NCBI GenBank assembly: GCA_029168955.1
Contig: JAPDOI010000193.1
Location: 434,001-498,000, forward strand
DNA length: 64,000 nucleotides
Direction: 5' to 3'
Source: Aplectana chamaeleonis
Lineage: Eukaryota > Nematoda > Chromadorea > Rhabditida > Cosmocercidae
Below, in pieces: positions 52,630-64,000 of this stretch. Numbering within the stretch: position 1 is the first letter of the stretch; each line of letters starts with the position of its first letter. Below the pieces are notes generated by a model, which did no database searches, was not told the DNA's origin, and worked only from the letters and a program-made list of their open reading frames with translations. The translations under genes were made by a program, and so were the position numbers.

Positions 52630-53122
52630 TTAAAGGCAGTGTCCACGATAAAAACCATGTCTGATTTTTTGGTGGAGATCGGCAGCGGGAGGGCCTAGCG
52701 CAACCCTCATGTTGAAAAAAACTAAGAAAAATGAGCTCGGAACTGTCCCCTACGGCCCCAAAGTTGGACACCCGTCAGCTCGTCACACCCAGATGCACTT
52801 TTCACGCCCACCGACGTGAACAAATGAATGCTCGAGATTGTGAGATGAGCGATGGTTTCCGATCAATAGCCCCGTTCTTTCCTTCATTCTCAACCCCTCT
52901 CTTTACTCAGGTCAGCTCGCATACATCGGCTGCAAAAGATGGAAGTTACAAGCCTCGTACAACTCGTCCACCATTTTCCCTAGCTAAATTTTTGAGGGAC
53001 CATAACTCCGTTTCTATAAGGTCTTGTACAATTCCAAAAACATCATTGGAATCGGCATGTGATTGTCTTCAAGATGGGCGAAAAAGCAGAAAAATTATTC
53101 TCATCGTGAACACTGCCTTTAA
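52630..53122. mobile_element. TTAA-type MITE (AGGCAGTGTTCACGAT family), copy 3
   Basis: TTAAAGGCAGTGTCCACGATA is matched by the reversed right end TTAAAGGCAGTGTTCACGATG. 493 bp. Its right TTAA is shared with the next left end at 53119, so two elements abut. No coding capacity. Confidence 0.7.
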
Positions 53123-53160
53123 AGGCAGTGTTCGCGATAAAACGAATGTCAATTTTTTCG
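53119..53160 (+). mobile_element. Left end of a further TTAA-type MITE (no right end found)
   Basis: TTAAAGGCAGTGTTCGCGATA follows the shared TTAA directly. No matching right end was found before 54 kb, so this copy is truncated. Confidence 0.5.
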
Positions 53161-53368
53161 CACAATCCTGAGCTTTCGGTAGTTTCCGTCCCAGAACTGA
53201 AAAGGAACGGTGAAAAACGGCCAGGAAGTGGGTCAAAATCGTGTGCCGCAGTCGACCCAGTGCTACAGCCATTACAGTCACTACCGATCGGTGTGGTCGG
53301 ACGACTATAACTCCTAAAAATTGTGACCCGCAGACATTGAAAACGACCTATTCTTTCCTACTGAGGCC

Positions 53369-53735
53369 CCTACACGTTTTACAGCGTCGTGCGCTTTCCC
53401 ACTGGGGTCCCGCACACTTTTTTTGGCGTCCTGTGCACTCCCACTGTTGGGCCGCACACTTTCTGCGGCGTTCGGCTCACTCTCGTTTGGGTCCCACACC
53501 CTTTCTACGGCGTCCTGCGCCCTCCCACTTGGGTCCCGCACACTTTCTATGGCATCCGGCGCATTCCCACTGAGGTCTTGCAGACTTTCTACGGCGTCCT
53601 GCGCACTCCCACTGTGGTTCCGTACACTTTGTACGGCATCCTGTGCATTCCCACTGGGGGCCCGCACACTTTCTACGGCGTCCTGCGCATTCCCACTGGG
53701 GGCCCGCGCACTTTCTGCTGCGCCCTGCGCACTCC
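53369..53735 (+). repeat. 42-bp minisatellite, about nine units
   Basis: Each unit resembles CGCACACTTTCTACGGCGTC followed by CTGCGCACTCCCACTGGGGTC, with point changes and two longer-diverged units. Because 42 is a multiple of three, frames stay open through it. These are not taken as genes. Confidence 0.9.
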
Positions 53736-54110
53736 TGAAATCCTATTCACACCAACCGTCTCAAAGAGGAAACAATCTTGGGCGGAAGCCTATTATTAGC
53801 TGTGTTGATTTTCATTAGTTCATTTTTAAAGTTCAGTAAGCGTCGGAGGGTTTACAATAACATGTTTTTACCCGTCTTGGCCCTCAATTTCGAGGTTCCG
53901 CAAAAATTGAGCTTTCAGCTCCGAAATTGAATAGGAGCTAGCTGCATCCATTTCCAGCCTCCTGCCAAAAAATTTACTTCCTAGCTAAATTTTAGGTTTT
54001 GCAACAAGATCGTGAATGCCGCCTGAAAAAAGGAGATCAAAAGTTTTTCGACCAAAATCACGTGGTTTCCTCCATCTTTCTCAGGTGCCAAGAAACCATC
54101 CCACAAGGAT
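53703..54110 (+). repeat. Direct duplication, copy 1
   Basis: It aligns with about 54540-54945 from CTGCGCACTC through GAGCGTCGGAGGG-type and TACAATAACATG phrases to CGACCAAAATCACGTGG. The second copy lacks nearly all of the minisatellite. The inner part (53880-54062) belongs to family epsilon, reversed. Confidence 0.65.
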
Positions 54111-54390
54111 CATCCCTGTTGTGATCCTAACGAGAGGTATGGGATGACCCCACCACCACTGTTCGCAGTGGGGTCCACCCCACTGCAAACTGTGGGGAGA
54201 TGGGCCCATACTTGGGTACCACCTCCCCCCCCCCCGAGCTGTGGGGATATCCCCTCGGCGATAAAAATTATCCTCCGTTATCCGGTGGATCTCCTGGAAA
54301 GTGACTAAGGCCACCTTCCAGGTCCGGCTCCGAAGAGCCGACTGAGGCACACGGTGAGATGAGGAGCCTTTTATACCAGCAACATTGTTA
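54111..54390 (+). mobile_element. Structured-core element, copy 3
   Basis: It lies between the two direct duplicates and carries a C-run, CCCCTCGGCGATAAAAATTA, and a core (54250-54380) aligned with those at 541 and 38267. The core has CGGCTC-CGAA-GAGCCG, a perfect hairpin, then CGGTGAGATGAGGAGCC and TTTTATACC. The GC-rich arrays seen in the other copies are absent or replaced here. Confidence 0.5.
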
Positions 54391-54539
54391 ATACCTTTGT
54401 ATAAACATGTGTATTTTATACGCGTATTGACATAGAACACATAAAACAGGTTTGAACTTGCCCCAGTAAGCCAGAGCGCAACTTTAATAGGATAATCCTG
54501 AGTGAGAATTTTTTGCCGGTGGCAAATTATAATCCTATT

Positions 54540-55095
54540 TTTCTGCGGCGTCCTGCGCACTCTTCAAGTCCTATTTACGCCAATCATCTCAAAGAGAGAA
54601 CAATCTTGGCCGGAAGCCTATCACTAGCTGTGTTGATTTTCACTAAATCATTTTTAAAGTTCAGTGAGCGTCGGAGGGTTTACAATAACATGTTTACATG
54701 TTTTTACCCGTCTTGACCCTCAAAATTGGGGTTCCGCTAAAATTGAGCTTTCAACTCCAAAATTGAATAGGAGCTAGCTGCATCCATTTCTAGGCTCCTG
54801 TCAAAAAATTAGCTTCCTAGCTCAATTTTAACTGGTTACACAAGATCGTGAACGCCGTCTGAAAAAAAAGGAGATTAACAGTTTTTCGACCAAAATCACG
54901 TGGTTTTCGCCATTTTTCTCGAGCGCCAAGAAACCGTTCCAAACCATTTTTGGGTGTATACCCCAACTTTTTACGCTCTTTCCAATGGAGGAAAAACCGT
55001 ATTTCCACAGTCACTCCGAACGCCGATTTCGTAATCGCAGAGTTGCGCGTGGGCGAGTTAAAGCCAAATCTGGTGCGCGCTTCGCGCGCACCACA
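54540..55095 (+). repeat. Direct duplication copy 2 and reversed epsilon copy
   Basis: The first part repeats 53703-54110. The second part (54716-55095) is a near full-length reverse-complement copy of 25610-25935 and ends at the GTGCGCGC-TTC-GCGCGCAC hairpin. Confidence 0.6.
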
Positions 55096-55843
55096 ATTTG
55101 TATTTGTCGTCCCGTTGAAGTGTTAACAACAGACATTTTTGCTCTGGCCATGTGAACTTTGCTGATGAAAAAAACGCAGTTCGCGGTAAGTGCTGCCTTT
55201 TGCCTGAGTTGGAAAAAGAGAGCCGCTAAAGGGCATCATATAGGTACGTGTTCCAAGATGATAAAAGCTTAGAAGTGGTTATTTTTTAACTGTAAGTTTT
55301 AGTTAATCAAATTGAACAAAACTATCAAAAATAGACAGCTAGCTGTTCCAGCATGTAGAGACCATCATTTTAGAACGTAATCAATAACAATTAATGCAAT
55401 TGAGAATAAAATCCTAGTTTAAGTGCTCCAATATGCGCAAAGGCGCAAATAGGCGATCTTCCCGCACGTCGACTCCAGGCGACAGGTTGCAAAAAAATGT
55501 AAAGTAGTCTTCAGAGAGATTTCGGTGGGATATTCTACCCCTCCCGCTAAACTGACTAGACATTGCTCTTTTTGGCTAGCACTTTGCCAGTTTGTTGCTC
55601 CTGGCCTGGCCTAGCAGCACTTCACTTCCTACGGAGGAATCAAAATTTAGTAGGAATGGTAGGAATAGGTAAGATCGTCGTCACAGGAAAGAGGAATTCC
55701 CATGACGCGTAGCCTGTATTTTGCTGAAAAAGATAGGTATAGGTCGTCCGGGGTACACCAGATCGGATGAAATGCACTGCACCGTGTTTTCAGAATAACT
55801 CATCAAAGTTACCGAAAAAAAGCCTCAAAACTTATTTTTAGAC
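55096..55843. other. Unassigned stretch
   Basis: No recognised gene, RNA or repeat family. Confidence 0.35.
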
Positions 55844-56347
55844 TTAAAGGCAGCACACTCGCTCAAGAATGGTATCGATTTTATGACATAAATCAAAGGT
55901 TTGGAGCTGGTTGTATTGGGAACTGACGAAAAAATGGACGAAAACTGTGTGCAAATAGAGGAATAACGGTTATTTTGTTATCAGGTGAAAGTGGACGAGT
56001 TTTACGACGCGCGGTTGAAACAGCGAATATTAGCTACAAAACGGTTGAGATAGAGAAGCCGATATACTCTTACAGCCTGTACTGGAACGTTCACCTTGTT
56101 GGAAGCATAAAAAACCAGCCAAAGGGACCGTATTAGTGCTATCAATCTGGACGAGTTTGTATTTTGGGGCGCGGTTGCAGAAGCTTAGGGGCGGGGTTGC
56201 AGAAATTTTTCGATTTTCATTGCTGAAATTTAGTAGTTTTGACTCGTTTTTGACGCTTCCAAAGGCGTGAGCAGTCTACTAGGAGCCATGCGACTTCAGA
56301 CAAGTAGTTATTTCAAAAACTTTTTCGAGCGTGTCTGCTGCCTTTAA
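55844..56347. mobile_element. TTAA-type MITE with AGGCAGCACACTCGC ends
   Basis: TTAAAGGCAGCACACTCGCTC at the left pairs with the reversed right end TTAAAGGCAGCAGACACGCTC, each with TTAA. 504 bp, no coding capacity. The shared TTAAAGGCA start ties it to the other TTAA families in the window. Confidence 0.7.
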
Positions 56348-57473
56348 TGCAACCCGAATTTTCCGTAAGCTCCTGCACGGTGTTTATTACGAAAAAAAAA
56401 CATCCAAAAAGACCCCAATGCTTTTACTTGAGCTGGAATTGTTCGGTGGATCATTGCTTTTTGACTAAGACATTGAAACGGCTCGTCGCATACCTTGACG
56501 CGCAGTGACGCTGAATGCTCGAGTGTACGTTGGCCCAATGAATAGTTCCGCGTCGACTGTTTCATTTCCGACTAGAATTGCGAATATTCGGGATCAGCGA
56601 ACGTCTCAAATCGCTCGCATTAGGACGTTGTCCCATCCGTCGTGCGAGTTTTTGCGTTCAGCTTGACGTTGATGCATGCTCCAATTTCTCATGGCCGCCT
56701 GCCTGCCTTCGCATTTTTTGTCTTCGCAGTTTGGGCTGCCTCCGATCCTCGTCAACGTCGTCCTTTTTTTCGTGGTGTCCGCACTTTGTATTCAGGGGGC
56801 GGACCTTATCTTTTCCGCTCAGATTCATCCCTCTGTTTTTCGTCTATTGCCTTTTTAATATTCCAATCGCTCTGCCACGGCAGGCGACTCCTTTCAGTCA
56901 AAGTCACCTGCGTACTTTGTTGGATATATGGTTTGTACGTCTAAAAGCGGTTGACAATGAGGCAATGTCCCTGTGCCATTCTTCCTTGTGTACATAAGTG
57001 TGATGGCTGTTGTACTCCCTGGTTGTGTTAGACGCATAGTGGGATTAAAAAATTTATCAATTATCAATATTTCCGTAACGTATTTGAGTGTGGTTACTTT
57101 TATTGTTTCTCGTATCGTGGAGGTGACCTTGTCCCCGGTGTTTTGCGACCCAGTGGTGCACTTTTTTTTATAAAGAACGAATCGATTTTAGTTGCGAGTG
57201 CAAAAGGTTTGTTCAAGTTGGCTAGGAGTGTTGTGACATTCGATATCCTGTAGGGCTTGTCCTCATCTTGACGTTTTGTGAGAGATAGGCGAGGATGTAT
57301 TTCCGCAAATCCCATCAGTTCGAACATTACGTTTCTCTTTTGTGACTTTTTCCGGGCAGGGATCATACGTACAGCGACGAGCGACGCGGTGCTTACCATC
57401 AATACTGACCAAAAATGGGTATACCTGTTACTTTTAGACGCTGTCGCTGGTCGCGGCAAATATCATTCCGGCC
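56348..57473. other. Unassigned stretch
   Basis: Several overlapping open frames near 56578-57000, up to 139 codons, Cys/Phe-rich and unrecognised. No convincing exon borders. Treated as non-coding. Confidence 0.3.
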
Positions 57474-57476
57474 TTA

Positions 57477-57685
57477 AAAGTCGTTTATACTTCCGCCGCG
57501 GAGCGGTGCGGCAATAAGTGGGGCGGCGCGGCGCGCCGCGCCATTTGAAAAATCGCGCCACCAGGATGTATAATAGGGCTGCGTCGAATTTACGCGGCGA
57601 CGTCGCAGAATGACGTTAAACACAGCCTGGAGTAGCTCTGACATAACACAAGGCCGATTGTAATGAGTGATTTCTTGTGCAAAAG

Positions 57686-57748
<63 letters not shown>

Positions 57749-58149
57749 TCGTACCATAACACAGCATCCGAAGGCGGATAGAGTCTTCGAAAACGATTTC
57801 TCCTTAGAAATATGATTTCAAAAGCTAAAAAATTTAACTTTTCACAACCCTGCCTACTCTAAACAACGCCCAGGACCTTGGAAGGAATTTTAGAGATGAA
57901 TCAGAAGAACAAAATTGAGAATGTGTATGAAATAACAGCAAAAGAAGCTTACTATGTCAATGCGGATCGCACGCGGCCGCCGCGCCGCCTGCTTTCCTCG
58001 GGCGGCTCGGCAGCACCTAAGCGGCGGCCGCGTGCGGCACCGTTGGTAGATTTGGAGCAGAAAAACTCTAAACGCCTCGCGGCGGCGCCGCTTGATCGAT
58101 ATGGCTGTATTGCATCTCTCCGCGCCGCGGCGGAAGTATAAACGACCCC
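57477..58149. mobile_element. TTA-flanked GC-ended MITE containing a (TA)n tract
   Basis: The left end AAAGTCGTTTATACTTCC is mirrored by the reversed right end GGGGTCGTTTATACTTCC, each next to TTA (57474-57476 and 58150-58152). Subterminal sequence is extremely rich in GCGGCGC. A (TA)n tract lies at 57685-57742. 673 bp, no transposase. A PIF/Harbinger-like target is inferred. Confidence 0.7.
57685..57742. repeat. (TA)n microsatellite
   Basis: About 28 TA units with one phase break at 57711. Confidence 0.95.
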
Positions 58150-58270
58150 TTATACGCGCTATACCTAGAAAACGTTTATGAGCTTCTTATTCATTTGGCT
58201 TGGCACTTTCAATAACAAATCCCATTGATAGATAATTAATGCTGACAAGTAGTAATATTCTTGTGTATGA

Positions 58271-58272
<2 letters not shown>

Positions 58273-58320
<48 letters not shown>
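58273..58320. repeat. (TA)n microsatellite, left of Tc3-like element
   Basis: About 24 TA units. Together with 59892-60041 it appears to be one tract split by transposon insertion. Confidence 0.95.
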
Positions 58321-60042
<1,722 letters not shown>

Positions 60043-60647
60043 TAGACTACTCTTAATAAGCAAGTCAAAGATGAAAAACCCTTTCAGCTCTAACATTACG
60101 TTTTTCTTTTGTATGAAAGAGTATGAAGCAGAAGTCGACAAATTTTGTTTCGCTTCTAGCCTCAGAAACATAGTCTCAAATCAAGGGAAAACGGCATATC
60201 AGTCTGCACATCAGATTTTTATTACGTCCTTCTGCTTCTCCAAATCGGTTCGACAACGGTAGATTGTTTGTAGTTAGTGCTCATTATCTTTTGCTAGCCT
60301 TGTATGTGTCTGTTTCTTCCGTCTGCTGTTTGAGTATGCTTGCTAGACTTGGGTTATAGATTGTGGCGTTGAAAAGATTTTCGCCACTGATCGGATGTTC
60401 CTGTAATCTTTCCGTGCTTTTTGAATTTTTGTATTTATAGCATGGCATGCTGTAAGCGCAAGATTTAACAAAAGATCCTATGGTGGGTGCGCACTCCAAT
60501 GTTTATTCAAGATCGTGCTGTAATGTTCGGAATACTAATGTGACGTTTATGAAAATTCTTGGCGAGCAGCGAATTACAAATTGTAGCATTCTTGAACTAG
60601 GTCGCACACTCGTAGATGTGCTTTTTGTTTGTTCTTTTTTGACCTTA

Positions 60648-61833
60648 CAAGGGAAGTGTTTAGAGTGGTAAACGCATCTGCTAAAGCGACTAGTATCGTT
60701 AGTATCTCTAGTGGCTCAATAGTAAAACTGCACAGTCTCCAGCCCCGAGCTGCAGGTTCCAATAAGTTACAAGCTTAAAAAGATCGTTTTTTGTGCTTTT
60801 TGTACCCTCCAAAAAGGGCATTAATCTTTCGAAAATTAGGAAACGGACCCCATAAATGTGTTCAGGCCCCAAAAATACCCCCTGAGCGAAATTTGGGAGA
60901 AGGCGCATTTTCCATACTTTCTCCAGACTGATAGCGTTTTGGACTTGTACGGATTTTCGGTGGGGCGAATATTTATACCGATTAGAGGGCTCTGGAAGCG
61001 TTTTGGAAAAATATTCCAGATTTGCCCTAAAATTCTTCCAGTTGGAAAAATGTTCCAGATTTGCCCTAAAATTCTTCCAGTTGGAAAAATGTTCCAGATT
61101 TGCCCTAGAATTCTTCCAGGGGAACTTTTAGGGGCGCTGATCACTAATCTGTGGTTTATTAGTAGATTTTCCGAAGTTTTCGGCTACTTTGTTCAAAGCT
61201 TCCCAGCCGGGGAAAATTTCGAGGGAGAGACACCACTTTCGAGATTTTCGGAGTGCTACGGTAGATATTGCTCAAATTGTCCCTCTGGTTCTATTTGGAG
61301 TGCTGAACACGAATCTGAAGTCCGTACATCGATTTTTGTGCAAATTACGGTAGATTACGGTGGGTATACGGTAGTTTGATCAAAATCTCAGATTTTATTA
61401 TTTTTTTCATTTTTATTTTTTATTTTTTTACAAAAATTGTATATGGAGGTTTTTCGGGATGGAGAACACGGATTTGACGTCCGTTTGTCGATTTACAGGA
61501 TACTAAGGTGGCTTTTGCCCCCTAAATGACATGTTACCTACCGTAACCGACAGCAAACCTCGAAACTTCGACAAATGGACTCCAGATTCGTGTTCACCAC
61601 CCTGTATTACCCCTACATACAAGTTTCGGGCTAAATCCGAAAAAAATTTTTAAAACTCGCAAAAAATGCCTGATGGGTACCCTTGCCTTTTCGCGAGACT
61701 TGAAAAATGCTCATAACTTTTTTGAACCTGCAGCCCGGCGGGATACTGCGCATTTTTACTATTGAGCCAGAAGAGATACTAACGATACTAGTCGTTTTGG
61801 CAGATGCGTGTACCACTCTAAACACTTCCCTTA
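60648..61833. mobile_element. TTA-flanked long-inverted-end element alpha, copy 2
   Basis: The ends CAAGGGAAGTGTTTAGAG and, reversed, TAAGGGAAGTGTTTAGAG lie between TTA trinucleotides (60645-60647 and 61834-61836). The arms carry the same A-box and B-box-like pair as copy 1. The body has a single long unit: 61085-61700 is nearly identical to 48366-48966. No transposase. Confidence 0.75.
61010..61126 (+). repeat. Three 39-bp tandem units inside alpha copy 2
   Basis: GGAAAAAT(A/G)TTCCAGATTT followed by GCCCTA(A/G)AATTCTTCCAG occurs three times in a row. Copy 1 has one unit at this place. Confidence 0.85.
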
Positions 61834-62137
61834 TTAGTCGCAGTTTTTCAGATGAACAGACTATGTGCGGGTTGACGGACCTTGTGTCGAGCTGTCTTTC
61901 GAAGGCAAGCGGAAGTCACAATCGAACTAACACTGGCCAGACACATCAGCCATTCCTCAGGTCGAGCCTCTTCACTGGAGTCCCGCCAACGATACGTTTC
62001 TATACGAAAGGAACCAAAGGTGTGTAGATTTGGTGAACAGAATCTCTTAAAATAATATGCTATTCGCAGTTTCGGCTAAGGTAGGTTTTTGGTCTTAGAG
62101 TTCGGTTCAGGGTCTATGTATTTTCTCAACGGTAGGT

Positions 62138-62300
62138 TAGGGGGGGGGGAAGTTGGGAAATTTTCAGCTCAAAAACTTAAATTTCGGGTGGGATCGCAAG
62201 AAACTCGGCCTCAGAATGGGAGTGTAGAAATTGGAATGTAACAATTCCTAAAAACCCTGGCCACCAAGGAAGAGGGATCGTAGCTCCGCTTTGGTCCCAC
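62138..62300 (+). repeat. G/C-run repeat fragment
   Basis: A run of G followed by AAGTTGGGAAATTTTCAGC and later GGATCGTAGCTCCGC matches the reversed block at 12778-12992. Confidence 0.4.
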
Positions 62301-62381
62301 AAAGCGGCAAAGGATTTCTCGTTACTGTTTCTCAAGTATGAAATTTTTCACTGTCTGATTTTTTGAAGTAATGAGGTTTTG

Positions 62382-62838
62382 TTCAAGGGCAGCGTTCACG
62401 ATGATCATCCTCATTGACTTTTCACAGTGAAATGATAGGCGAGAAGGATCCTAGGCTCCCAGTGTCGAAAGAACGTTAGAAAACGAGTCAGGAGCGGCAA
62501 AATAACGGCTGCAAACAAGCGTTTTGGTGCCCCAGACACGCCTGGTGCCCCAGATCCGCACCCTCGGAATTAACACATGAAGACTCAAATTACAGGAATG
62601 ATCAAGTTAAGGAAGTGCTGATAAGTGAGCTGATCGCTTCGTTGCACTGATAGGTATCATCCTTCTAGCGGTCAATTCCTCCGCGCTCAAAACTCAACGT
62701 AAATAAGGGAGGGCCTATTTTAGCTCAAAAACGCGTCTTTCGTGTCCTTTTTAAGCATGCCTTGCTATATAGGGCACCAGACCTTCCGTAAACCGTGGAG
62801 ATATCGGGAGTGAAATTTATCGTGAACACTGCCTTTAA
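62382..62838. mobile_element. TTAA-type MITE (AGGCAGTGTTCACGAT family), copy 4
   Basis: The left end AGGGCAGCGTTCACGATGA (target decayed to TTCA) is mirrored by TTATCGTGAACACTGCCTTTAA at the right. 457 bp, no coding capacity. Confidence 0.6.
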
Positions 62839-64000
62839 GCAGCGTTCTTGATTTTCCCTGTTTTCGAATCATTTTAATCAATGGGTACAGGGCAGCTTAG
62901 GCGCGATTCCTCTCGAACAAATGCCGCCTGAAATTGCCTTTGCTTGCGTCATGCGTCTACTGCGATTAAAAAGGTAATTAAGCGGCGTTTATTGCTGCAA
63001 TTCGTCTTGGGGAATTCGTTCTTTGGTTGTAGAGCCGAAGAATGCGTAGAAATTGTGAGCTTAGAGATTTTTAGCGGCGTTTCCGCATTGGTGTGGACGA
63101 CCGGTGCATGACTAGATGTGGTATCCGATAAGGTTTACTTGGTTACAGGCTTCGTTTTTAAACAACGCTATATAGGGATTTTTTTGGGTGATCAGCTTTT
63201 TTTGTGCTTATGAGAATGTATAGAAGAAATTGATTTGAGCATTCGTGAAAAATCAGCCCACGTGGGTACCTATACTATGGTTTGGTTGTTGAGAATGCCC
63301 TCTAGAACGGCCTCGGCGAGTACGAATTATTTCCCACACCTCTCGAAAGGTATGAAAGAGCAGCGCCGCTATGGCACGGATGGAAGAGCGGGATGAAGAA
63401 AGCGATCAATATACACTTGCCGTGAACGGAAACTACCGTGGAGGCGCAGACGTAAAGCATGAATCACTCAGCGGCGCGACGCGACATCATCGCTGACACA
63501 AGTCGTCGCACCGCCGCGAAAACTCTGTACACTGCCTCAGACCATGCAAACACTCCGCCTCGCGCTGGATCGAATGGCACTATCTCTAGGAGCTGTTTAC
63601 CTTCGGTAATGATTACATGCATGGTTTTAGTGTTCCGTGAAACTGTTTATTCTTTGTGCCGAGTTTATCCAGGTGTGGTATGCAGTTAGAAGCAGGCTTC
63701 GCGATAAAAATGGTGGTTGTGCTATCCTCTTGGGAATGTGGATCGGGCCATTACAAAAGTGAAAATTAGTGAACAGTTGGAGAAATAAACGCTCTACAAC
63801 AAATTATTGGTGTCCGCCCGTCCCAAATTATCGAAATTTCTTTTCCGTAAACCTTCATTTTGCTCTAAAGTGGATTTTGGCTTTTTTAGAGACTAATGAC
63901 AACTTCAAAAGAACAGCAAAATAAAAGACAGATAAACAAGCATTCATGAAAATCTCGTTAAATGATGGGCGTGCGGACACCTGTAATCATCCGTTCCACC
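62839..64000. other. Unassigned stretch to window end
   Basis: No recognised gene or repeat. A 76-codon frame at 63459-63689 is unsupported. Confidence 0.35.

Noticed and set aside
51885..52698. Mirror-image open frames of about 60-106 codons
   Set aside because: They are the two arms of a fold-back element read in opposite directions.
53389..53818. 136-codon and 131-codon repeat proteins
   Set aside because: The 42-bp minisatellite keeps several frames open at once, so open length is not evidence of coding.

Overview
The window reads as repeat-dense nuclear DNA from a nematode. Three things point that way. One conserved animal gene is cut into small exons, mostly with TTTCAG/TTTAG-type acceptors and several introns of only 55-65 bases. 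A Tc3-like Tc1/mariner transposon carries the paired-site terminal repeats known from C. elegans Tc3. Hairpin-forming non-autonomous elements are very abundant. A clade V (strongylid or Pristionchus-like) worm would fit, but the sequence alone does not prove it. No rRNA, no intact tRNA gene, no CRISPR array and no bacterial operon were seen.

Region 1 (1-9.5 kb) holds the only confident host gene: the C-terminal 330 residues, in 11 exons, of a SMARCD/BAF60 (SWSN-2 type) subunit of the SWI/SNF chromatin remodeller, on the + strand. Its stop is at 8932-8934 and a polyadenylation signal lies at 9462. The first exons lie before the window. Its longer introns are filled by mobile repeats.

Region 2 (9.5-13 kb) is a cluster of fold-back repeats. 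Region 3 (13.2-22.8 kb) is a 112-bp satellite array interrupted by an ingi/jockey-like non-LTR retrotransposon. That element has a 2A-like peptide, a PHD-like zinc finger, an APE endonuclease, a reverse transcriptase and a C-terminal CCHC motif. Satellite and retrotransposon 5' end are duplicated as a large inverted repeat centred near 15.7-16.2 kb. The left copy of the retrotransposon is fused to the 3' end of a different family member.

Region 4 (22.8-64 kb) has no confident host gene. It is a mosaic of non-autonomous DNA elements. These include TTAA-flanked MITEs, TTA-flanked elements with long inverted ends, a hAT-like element nested in a fold-back element, several hairpin families with arms of 50-330 bp, GC-rich elements sharing a conserved foldable core, (TA)n tracts, a 42-bp minisatellite and a decayed Tc3-like transposon. 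A few short coding-like segments (23.4, 27.8-29.2, 30.0, 40.2 and 43.1 kb) may be exons or remnants of unrecognised genes.

Apart from the SMARCD gene, the elements interact as genome parasites: they nest in one another, share terminal motifs, and many would give double-stranded RNA if read through.
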